IMG/VR virus record: IMGVR_UViG_3300044846_003320
Span: 1-55,968 of that record
Origin: a virus
Strand: one strand, 5' to 3'
Length of the DNA stretch: 55,968 bases
Below are positions 49,581 through 55,968 of the stretch, piece after piece; position 1 is the stretch's first letter; each line of letters opens with the position of its first letter. The position numbers and the translations under genes are program-made. The notes beneath the pieces were generated by a model. It searched no databases. It worked only from the letters and a program-made list of their open reading frames with translations, and had not been told where the DNA came from.

Positions 49581-50492
49581 TTATTTTCTAATATTTTCGT
49601 AATTAGATTCAAACCACTCTATTGTTTCTTTTAACCCATCATATAGTGGAGTGAATTTAAAATCGGGTAAATAGTTTTTAATTTTAGAATTATCTGATGG
49701 TTTTCTAAATTGACCATCAGGTTTGTTAGTATCCCACTTTACCTCACCTTTGAAGTTCATTAGTTCTACAATCAATCCTACAACGTCTTTAATTGATACT
49801 TCATCAGAAGTCGATAATATAATCGGTTCATCTTCATTATAATTTTCTAAAACCCATTCAGTTAATTTAACCACATCTTTATTGTAAATAAACTCTCTAA
49901 GTGGTATCCCACTACCCCATATAGTTAATGGTGTATTAGTTTCTCTCGCAATATAACATTTATGTATTAAAGAAGGTACGACATGACCATTCTCTATATC
50001 AAAATTATCATTAATTCCATATATATTAGTAGGTATAACCGATTTGTAATTTAACCCATATTGTTCTCTGTATGACTTGATTTGAATATCTGCCATACGT
50101 TTTGCATATGCATAAGCGTCATTACTAAAATGTGGTGGACCTAGATGTATCTTTTTTTCAGTTAGTGGGTATTCCACATTATTTGGGAAGACACAAGTAG
50201 ACAAAAACACTACTAAGTCTTCTACATTATTTTTTCTACATTCTTCTATTACATTTGTATTCATCATAATATTTTGGTAGAAAAAATCACCTTTATGTTT
50301 CATGTTACCCATAACACCACCTACCTTACCCGCACAATGTATTACCGACTTAGGTTTATTGGTACTTATCATTATATGAGTTGATATGGGATCTATTAGA
50401 TTGTAATCTTTAGAACCAAACTTTATATAGTTGGAACCTATAAATTGTGATCCGACTAAACCATTTCCGCCAGTAACTAAAATCTTAGACAT
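49581..50492 (-). CDS. fcl: GDP-L-fucose synthase-like epimerase/reductase
   Basis: 303 residues if the ATG at 50492 is used (MSKILVTGGNGLVG); an upstream ATG at 50510 adds six residues. It is an SDR-family enzyme with the NADP-binding GGNGLVG loop, the catalytic YAYAK (Y-x3-K), and SVIPTNIYGINDNFD, all as in GDP-4-keto-6-deoxymannose epimerase/reductase. Its substrate would be the product of the GMD encoded immediately upstream (the genes overlap), giving GDP-L-fucose. Confidence 0.85.
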   Translation of the reverse strand: MSKILVTGGNGLVGSQFIGSNYIKFGSKDYNLIDPISTHIMISTNKPKSVIHCAGKVGGVMGNMKHKGDFFYQNIMMNTNVIEECRKNNVEDLVVFLSTCVFPNNVEYPLTEKKIHLGPPHFSNDAYAYAKRMADIQIKSYREQYGLNYKSVIPTNIYGINDNFDIENGHVVPSLIHKCYIARETNTPLTIWGSGIPLREFIYNKDVVKLTEWVLENYNEDEPIILSTSDEVSIKDVVGLIVELMNFKGEVKWDTNKPDGQFRKPSDNSKIKNYLPDFKFTPLYDGLKETIEWFESNYENIRK

Positions 50493-51480
50493 ATATAATA
50501 TTTTTTTCATTATAATATGTTAACCAATACGATATCATTTCATCTAACATAGTTTCGAAAGTATATTCAGTTACCCACCCTAATTCTTCCCTTAATTTTG
50601 TAGAGTCCCCTTTTAAGTTTTCTAATTCCTCAGGTCTCATATGTTTTTCATCAACTATAATGTAATCTTTATAATCTAAACCTAATTTTTTAAAGGTGTA
50701 TTCACATAAATCGCTAACTGAGTGTGACACACCTGTTGCGCATACATAATCTGTCGGATTATCTGTTTGCAACATCATCCACATTGCTTTAACGTAGTCT
50801 TTAGCATGACCCCAATCCCTAGTAGCGGATAGATTACCTAACGATAGTTTTTCTTGTAACCCTAACTTAATTTTAACTGCTGCCTTAACAACTTTATTTG
50901 TTACGAAATTAGTACCCCTACGAGGAGATTCGTGATTAAATAGAATACCGTTCCATATTTTCATACCATAAGAATTTCTATAATTTCTACAGATATTATA
51001 TGAAAATACTTTTGCACACCCATATGGGGATACTGGATTCATAGGTGTGGTTTCTCTTTGGTATCCATCGGAATCAATGGAATTTCCAAACATTTCAGAT
51101 GAAGATGCCTGATAAATTTTCGAATGTGGGGATACCATTCTTATCACCTCTAAAAGATTAAGTGTGCCCACACCAGTAACATTTGCAGTACATATTGGTT
51201 GATCGAAACTAATTCTAACGTGTGATTGTGCTGCCAAATTATAAACTTCATCTGGTTGTACTTTAGATAAAATTCTAATTAACGATGCCATATCCGTTAA
51301 ATCCGCATACTCTAAATTTATTAAATTACCATCTCTTAAAGATTCAATTCTCGATGATTGTGTTTCAGATACTGAGTTTCTTTTCACAGTTCCCCAAACC
51401 TCATATCCCTTTTCTAAAAGAAATTCTGCCAAATATGAACCATCTTGCCCATTAATTCCAGTTATAAGTGCTTTTTTCAT
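50485..51480 (-). CDS. gmd: GDP-mannose 4,6-dehydratase
   Basis: 331 residues. MKKALITGINGQDGSYLAEFLLEKGYEVWGTVKR is the classic GMD N-terminus with the NADP loop. QASSSEMFG and SPYGCAK supply the catalytic Ser/Thr-Glu and Tyr-x3-Lys. HESPRRGTNFVTNKV and LSLGNLSATRDWGHAKDYVKAMW complete the family signature. It converts GDP-mannose to GDP-4-keto-6-deoxymannose. It starts 12 bases after the nucleotidyltransferase stop and overlaps the fucose-synthase gene. Confidence 0.95.
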   Translation of the reverse strand: MKKALITGINGQDGSYLAEFLLEKGYEVWGTVKRNSVSETQSSRIESLRDGNLINLEYADLTDMASLIRILSKVQPDEVYNLAAQSHVRISFDQPICTANVTGVGTLNLLEVIRMVSPHSKIYQASSSEMFGNSIDSDGYQRETTPMNPVSPYGCAKVFSYNICRNYRNSYGMKIWNGILFNHESPRRGTNFVTNKVVKAAVKIKLGLQEKLSLGNLSATRDWGHAKDYVKAMWMMLQTDNPTDYVCATGVSHSVSDLCEYTFKKLGLDYKDYIIVDEKHMRPEELENLKGDSTKLREELGWVTEYTFETMLDEMISYWLTYYNEKNIIYV

Positions 51481-51492
51481 TTTTTATATTTT

Positions 51493-53046
51493 TTATTTTT
51501 TATTAAAATATTCGTTCCAATAATTATATGTTTTATAATCATCAGGTGTTCCCCAACAAATATAATCCTCAACCTCAAAAACTTTTACTGTTAATCCCAT
51601 ATCTATATTTTGATTTAAAACATCATCAACATAAAATTCGTTATTAGTTCTAATATTTTTTTCTTTATTATTTTTTAAACCATTTAAAAAATATTTTGCC
51701 TTCCTAAAAAACATTGTGCCTACTATTGCGTGAGTTGTTAATGGATCATCATAAATGAAATTTTTACACGAAACATGCCTAATGTTATCATCGTCATCAA
51801 CATCCAACCAAGCATAACTATTCGGATTAAGTTTACTTGTTTGATTGTTTCTAAATGACCAAACTAAAACATCAATACTTTCATCGAATAACATTTCTTG
51901 ACATTTTTCTACATTATAATATATACCATTATCACATGCAGATATTAAAATAGGGTTTTCAGGGTTAATAGTACCCATACCTAATTCACAAGTACAGGCT
52001 TGTCCTTCGGTAACATAGTCTAATTCAACTACTGAATGATTCGAATAGTATTTTTTTATAATTGAGTTTATGTCAAAGTTATCTGTATGTTCTTTCCTAA
52101 CAATAAAAATATTATTTTCACAAGTAGGTAAATCTTCTACCGCTTTTATTACCATAGGTTTATCTTCTACATCTATAAATGGTTTTGGGGTTAGGTAACC
52201 TTCTTTATAGAATCTATTTCCATTACCCGCCATAGGTAAAATTAATGTAGTATTATTAGGTGTTTTTATCTTTTTCATTTTTTCTTTTTTGAAAAAATTT
52301 GACCAAGATTTATAAATTTCTAAATCATAAGGTGTACCCCATTGTAACATTTTTTGAATCTCAAAAATACTTACTTTTAAACCATCTTTAATTAATAAAT
52401 TATATACTAAACTTACATAATATTCACCATTAATATTTATATCTAAATCGATTAAAATTTTAAAATATTTTTTTAATAACTTACCACTTTTAAAATAATA
52501 TGTACCATTAGATGCATATTCATTCATTTTGTTTTTAGTAAAAGATTCTTTTTCTTTTATTTGTTCTAAAAACATATTTTTTTCTTTACAAAATGCATAA
52601 TTATCACCACCCAACATATGGGGGTGAAATCCCTTATAACATGCCATTGCACCATCAGAATTTTTTATTCTTACATCATCTAAAAATTGATTATAATCCC
52701 AAACAGTACCATAATCACAATAACTAACAATTACGTCTCTATTATCATCTATTGAATCGAATATTTGATAAACCGCATCCACAGGACCTTTTCTATTTTC
52801 ATTTGGTACGGTGAAAATTTTACAGTTCGGAGAAATATTTTTTAGTGTCTGTAATATATTAGTCTCATCAATATGTTTTTGATTACAAATAAATATAACA
52901 TCATCTGGCCTATTAAACAAATTAACTACATGTTCAATTATTGGTAAGTTATCTACTATTATTAAAGGTTTTGGATTCACATAACCTGCATCTATAAATC
53001 TTTTACCCATTCCTGACATAGGAATAATTATTTGTGGTTTTTTCAT
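51493..53046 (-). CDS. Tandem-duplicated sugar nucleotidyltransferase
   Basis: 517 residues consisting of two GT-A nucleotidyltransferase domains. Copy 1 (~1-250): IIIPMSGMGKRFIDAGYVNPKPLI, then VIVSYCDYGTVW. Copy 2 (~265-517): LILPMAGNGNRFYKEGYLTPKPFI, then ILISACDNGIYY. Both keep the glycine-rich signature and the PKP lysine. Each ends with a similar EVEDYICWGTPDDYKTYNYW / EIQKMLQWGTPYDLEIYKSW segment. It should activate a sugar-1-phosphate to a nucleotide sugar; the sugar is unknown. Upstream of gmd, coupled by ATGA to the GDPD-like gene. Confidence 0.85.
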   Translation of the reverse strand: MKKPQIIIPMSGMGKRFIDAGYVNPKPLIIVDNLPIIEHVVNLFNRPDDVIFICNQKHIDETNILQTLKNISPNCKIFTVPNENRKGPVDAVYQIFDSIDDNRDVIVSYCDYGTVWDYNQFLDDVRIKNSDGAMACYKGFHPHMLGGDNYAFCKEKNMFLEQIKEKESFTKNKMNEYASNGTYYFKSGKLLKKYFKILIDLDININGEYYVSLVYNLLIKDGLKVSIFEIQKMLQWGTPYDLEIYKSWSNFFKKEKMKKIKTPNNTTLILPMAGNGNRFYKEGYLTPKPFIDVEDKPMVIKAVEDLPTCENNIFIVRKEHTDNFDINSIIKKYYSNHSVVELDYVTEGQACTCELGMGTINPENPILISACDNGIYYNVEKCQEMLFDESIDVLVWSFRNNQTSKLNPNSYAWLDVDDDDNIRHVSCKNFIYDDPLTTHAIVGTMFFRKAKYFLNGLKNNKEKNIRTNNEFYVDDVLNQNIDMGLTVKVFEVEDYICWGTPDDYKTYNYWNEYFNKK

Positions 53047-53522
53047 GGGTGTAATCCTTTAGTTTTTAAATTATACTCACAGTAAGTAATATAATCGGTA
53101 CAAACACCGTATGGTATTTTATTTTTAAATTTGTTTATATCATCTATATTTAATAATGGTATTATTGTTCTTTCACAAATATTTAAATTTAGATTGTGAA
53201 CCCATATTAAATTATTACTGGTTAAAACGTAAGGATCAGAATTGTGACAAAAATATATAAAATTATTTTTATTTTCACTTAATTGTATTGCAGAATCTAA
53301 ATCTTTACAATGTAACCATAGTTTAGATTTTCTTTTTTCTAACCATAATTCACTAACCACATAATCTGGATTATCGTGACCTAAATAAAATTTATTATCA
53401 ATGAATCTTATATCCACCTCGACATCATAACCACTAGATAGGGCAATATCAATATATGACGGTGAATTTTCTTTATTAGGTAATGGTTCTTTTATGTTTC
53501 CTCTATGTGAAATTAATTTCAT
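53043..53522 (-). CDS. Glycerophosphodiester phosphodiesterase-like protein (short)
   Basis: 159 residues, shorter than the usual ~240. MKLISHRGNIKEPLPNKENSPSYIDIA gives the HRG and the following Glu-Asn; GYDVEVDIRF gives the ExD; FYLGHDNP gives the catalytic His, all as in GDPD TIM-barrel enzymes. In surface-polysaccharide operons such proteins often lie beside HAD phosphatases and nucleotidyltransferases. It overlaps both neighbours by four bases. Confidence 0.75.
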   Translation of the reverse strand: MKLISHRGNIKEPLPNKENSPSYIDIALSSGYDVEVDIRFIDNKFYLGHDNPDYVVSELWLEKRKSKLWLHCKDLDSAIQLSENKNNFIYFCHNSDPYVLTSNNLIWVHNLNLNICERTIIPLLNIDDINKFKNKIPYGVCTDYITYCEYNLKTKGLHP

Positions 53523-53812
53523 ATCTCTTCAATTCTTAAAGTTTTATCATCTATAAATAAATCGTAATACGGTTTGTCAACAAATAATTCATGATATTTT
53601 ACCCCCCACTCATCTAATTGTTTTTTTGTTAAATCATACCAATTTATTTTAGTTCTACTACCTCTAGCCGTCCAATAAACAATAGTATTACCTTCATCGT
53701 AAAGTTTGTTTATTTTATCTATATTTTCTTTTATAGGTTGAGCATTAAAATAATTTCTAGGGTGAGGTGTTTCACATATGGTTTCATCAATGTCTACATA
53801 TATAACTTTCAT
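53519..53812 (-). CDS. HAD phosphatase, polysaccharide-biosynthesis type
   Basis: 97 residues. Motif I is VDIDETICETPHPRNY (DxD intact), motif II is TIVYWTARG, and the C-terminal FVDKPYYDLFIDDKTL gives motifs III/IV. This small cap-less HAD type is common in capsule and LPS operons, dephosphorylating a sugar phosphate. Overlaps its neighbours on both sides (ATGA). Confidence 0.85.
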   Translation of the reverse strand: MKVIYVDIDETICETPHPRNYFNAQPIKENIDKINKLYDEGNTIVYWTARGSRTKINWYDLTKKQLDEWGVKYHELFVDKPYYDLFIDDKTLRIEEI

Positions 53813-54474
53813 ATTAAAGATTTTCTATATTTTTCGTTTTCATCATTTATTAATTTATTAATATCTAAGTCAGACAAATAAGTCATATTCATTTTATCTA
53901 CTCCTGATAAAAAAATTTCTGCAGATTTTTCACAAATTTCTGTTGCAACTACACATTCTTCTATTGTCTTTCCACAAGTTATAATACCATGATTTTTTAA
54001 TAGTATAAGTTTAGGAAAAAATTTTTCACTTTCAATAAATTTATTAACTATATCTTCTATATGTTTAAATAATTCTTCTCCAGGATTTGCATATGGTATG
54101 ACACACGATTTTTTATCATTAAATATTACTTGATCAGGAAACAACCTGTAAACAGAAAAATCATAAATATTGTCTGAACAAAGTATCTTTAGTGTATTTG
54201 TTGGGTGAGTATGACACACATAATTTATTTCCACATGTTTAAGTAAAAATCTATGAAAATTTAATTCCATACTACCTTTTTTACCTAAATTATCTTTTTG
54301 GTTACCCAAAAAATCATAACAAACTATATCGTCATCAGTTAAATTGTTTAAAAATGAACCACTACTTTTTATGAAAAATAAGTCTCCTTCTTTTTTTGAT
54401 ATATTCCCCTCTGCACCAACGACAAATTTTTCAATCTTTTTACCTAATAATTTAAGGTCTTTATGTTTATCCAT
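53809..54474 (-). CDS. Class II aldolase (fuculose-phosphate aldolase-like)
   Basis: 221 residues. AEGNISKKEGDLFFIKSSGSFL at the start; Zn ligands HTHP in YVCHTHPTN and His in LLKNHGIIT; catalytic Glu in GSMELNFH. This fits the AraD/FucA class II aldolase/adducin family, which splits or epimerises sugar phosphates. The substrate is unclear; membership in the fucose-type operon may be informative or coincidental. First gene of the sugar operon on this strand. Confidence 0.88.
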   Translation of the reverse strand: MDKHKDLKLLGKKIEKFVVGAEGNISKKEGDLFFIKSSGSFLNNLTDDDIVCYDFLGNQKDNLGKKGSMELNFHRFLLKHVEINYVCHTHPTNTLKILCSDNIYDFSVYRLFPDQVIFNDKKSCVIPYANPGEELFKHIEDIVNKFIESEKFFPKLILLKNHGIITCGKTIEECVVATEICEKSAEIFLSGVDKMNMTYLSDLDINKLINDENEKYRKSLI

Positions 54475-54554
54475 ATTAAATGATTTACAACAAAATTAAG
54501 TATTTTTTTTAAAAAATAAATAGTATTTTGTCTTTATATTTTGTCATAATTCAG

Positions 54555-54562
54555 TATTTTTG
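54555..54562 (+). promoter_or_regulatory. Possible Bacteroidota -7 element TATTTTTG
   Basis: TATTTTTG ends 4 bases before the GT61 ATG at 54567. A TTTG lies 24 bases upstream (54527-54530), slightly wide of the consensus. Confidence 0.4.
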
Positions 54563-54566
54563 TTAA

Positions 54567-55793
54567 ATGAAAATATATAAATTAGATGAGATAAAAGAAT
54601 TTACTAACATTCTAAAAAAAGATAAAAACGGTAGGGTTATTAATCTGTACAATTTGAGTGAGTGTCAATTTAATACTGATAAAACATTCTATCCTGATGT
54701 GTCTATTTATTCTTATAAAAATAAAAAACACTTTAACCCAATAAACGAAATAGTATTATCACTAGAGAAACAAAGTATAAAAAAAAATACAAATTTAACC
54801 GTAAAAAAATATAAATATAATGAAGTAAATCCAGTATTTTATTTCATATATAATACAGAAAATTATTTCCATTTTATTTACGATACTTTACCTTATTTAA
54901 TTACATTTAAAAAATTAAAAGATACTACACCTGATATTAAATTATTAGTGAATTACCCTAATCAACAAACAAAACATATATATAAATTCGTTTTAGAATT
55001 TTTAAGTTTAGTTGGTATTAATTTAGAAGATTTAATATTTGTAAATGATGAAACAGTTTATGAAAATATATTTATTTCTTCTTCTTACACTCACAATGAA
55101 AATTCTAATCTACCTCCAAGAGAAGAAGTATATGGTTTTTTTAGATATATAGTTAATTCTAATTTAAGTCATTTTAAAAATGATACCCCTAAAAAGATTT
55201 ATATTTCGAGAAGAAGTTGGGTACATAACGATTATTCTAACATAGGGACTAATTATACTGCAAAAAGAAAAATGTGTAATGAGGATGAATTAGTAAATTT
55301 ATTAGAAAAAATGGGGTATGTAGAAATTTTTACTGAAAATTTAAACACTATAGAAAAATTAAATTTATTTTTTAACGCAGAAAGTGTTATTGGGGCGATC
55401 GGTGGTGGATTGTGTAATGTTTTATTTTCTAAAGAAGACACTAAGTTGTTAACAATAGTATCCCCAACATTTTTAGATGTCAATTATAGATTTAAATATT
55501 CCTTAGATGGGGTATCAAACAATTACTTTTACAATACTACCCATACTGAGGATAGTGAATTTAAAAGTAATATGAGAGTTGAGTGTGAAGAATTATCTAT
55601 TGTTGGTGAGGTGTCTAAAATCGATGGGGATATGTTATCAATAATTTATTCTGATAATTTAGTGGCTGGTTGGAACAACCAAATAAATTTTAAAAAAACT
55701 ACAGTTAATTCTAAAAGTTGTAAGAAATTAGATGAAGGATTAAATTCACCATTTTTAATAGATTTAGAAAAAATTAAAAGTTTAATTTTTTAA
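54567..55793 (+). CDS. GT61-family glycosyltransferase
   Basis: 408 residues. VFYFIYNTENYFHFIYDTLPYLI, then KKIYISRRSWVHNDY, then ENLNTIEKLNLFFNAESVIGAIGGGLCNVLFS match the GT61 (DUF563) pattern (N-x-x-H-x2-D, RR, then GxxGAxLxN). The canonical GA(H)GA is GAIGGG here. Such enzymes transfer xylose, GlcNAc or related sugars. Divergent from the sugar operon but functionally consistent with it. Its 3' end overlaps a convergent partial gene. Confidence 0.8.
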   Translation: MKIYKLDEIKEFTNILKKDKNGRVINLYNLSECQFNTDKTFYPDVSIYSYKNKKHFNPINEIVLSLEKQSIKKNTNLTVKKYKYNEVNPVFYFIYNTENYFHFIYDTLPYLITFKKLKDTTPDIKLLVNYPNQQTKHIYKFVLEFLSLVGINLEDLIFVNDETVYENIFISSSYTHNENSNLPPREEVYGFFRYIVNSNLSHFKNDTPKKIYISRRSWVHNDYSNIGTNYTAKRKMCNEDELVNLLEKMGYVEIFTENLNTIEKLNLFFNAESVIGAIGGGLCNVLFSKEDTKLLTIVSPTFLDVNYRFKYSLDGVSNNYFYNTTHTEDSEFKSNMRVECEELSIVGEVSKIDGDMLSIIYSDNLVAGWNNQINFKKTTVNSKSCKKLDEGLNSPFLIDLEKIKSLIF

Positions 55794-55968
55794 GGCGCAT
55801 TATAATAAATATAATATAATCATAAAAATTGTTTAATTTAGGGATATCTAAATTTATGTCAACATACTTTTTAAAATCTAACGTATAAAAATTATTTTCG
55901 ACACTAACTTCTATTGAAACTTTCAGATTTTTTAAATCCTCTACTATTGACTTTATATCAAAATTAGA
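55774..55968 (-). CDS. 3' end of an unidentified gene (truncated by window edge)
   Basis: The minus strand is open from base 55968 to a TAA at 55776-55774, giving 64 C-terminal residues (IKSIVEDLKNLKVSIEVSVEN, YVDINLDIPKLNNFYDY) with a hydrophobic, basic end. It converges on and overlaps the GT61 gene by 20 bases. Unrecognised. Confidence 0.5.
   Translation of the reverse strand, partial: SNFDIKSIVEDLKNLKVSIEVSVENNFYTLDFKKYVDINLDIPKLNNFYDYIIFIIMRLKKLNF

Noticed and set aside
52432-52445. ATATTTAT inside the nucleotidyltransferase gene and other intragenic copies
   Set aside because: Expected by chance in AT-rich coding sequence; not near a start on the proper strand.

Overview
The window is a 56-kb piece of a large, AT-rich, T4-like (myovirus-type) bacteriophage genome that very probably infects a member of the Bacteroidota. 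The T4-like affinity rests on a head gene block in the T4 order: large terminase (gp17-like), portal (gp20-like), prohead protease (gp21-like), acidic scaffold (gp22-like) and major capsid protein (gp23-like). It is supported by a gp5-like baseplate hub protein and a gp55-like late sigma factor. The host guess rests on promoter-like sequences of the form TTTG-N20-TAnnTTTG, which is the Bacteroidota housekeeping promoter, and on A-rich rather than Shine-Dalgarno translation starts. No tRNA, rRNA, CRISPR array or insertion sequence was seen.

Layout. (1) 1-12 kb: mixed small genes on both strands. They include two OmpA-like virion candidates, a secreted CAP-domain protein, a DUF4314 protein, an HExxH metallopeptidase, a DUF192 protein, an HNH nuclease, a GH24 lysozyme and a leucine-rich-repeat protein. 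(2) 12-15.4 kb, minus strand: a ClpC-type AAA+ unfoldase broken into two genes by an atypical split intein (18-residue N-intein, 145-residue C-intein). A 91-codon reading frame resembling a Vsr/PD-(D/E)XK homing nuclease, with no ATG start, lies in the break. (3) 15.4-19 kb: a TSPPY DNA methyltransferase, Hsp20, a KTSC protein, small unknowns and a nucleotidyltransferase. (4) 19-39.5 kb, plus strand: the virion and head module. TerL and the prohead protease each carry a LAGLIDADG-type intein at the active site. (5) 39.5-45.6 kb, minus strand: baseplate and tail-type proteins ending with the sigma factor. (6) 45.6-54.5 kb, minus strand: glycosyltransferases, PhoH, and a sugar-nucleotide operon (GMD, fucose-synthase-like, a duplicated nucleotidyltransferase, GDPD-like, HAD, class II aldolase). 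A GT61 glycosyltransferase follows on the plus strand.

Three system-level signals stand out. First, at least ten otherwise unrelated proteins start with the same short amphipathic tag (approximately [IV]x[IL][ST]E-x-[DEQ]-hxxhhxxhhxE). They include a lysozyme, a zinc peptidase, a nucleotidyltransferase and an LRR protein. The tag usually ends near an (L/I)xE sequence like the T4 prohead-protease cleavage site, so these may be proteins targeted into the prohead. Second, an ATATTTAT element sits shortly upstream of most virion genes and is absent upstream of genes with Bacteroidota-type promoters. It is a candidate late promoter for the gp55-like sigma factor encoded here. Third, three inteins interrupt the active sites of three ATPase or protease genes, one of them in the 'fractured gene' arrangement. 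Function calls come from motifs read by eye; no database search was run.
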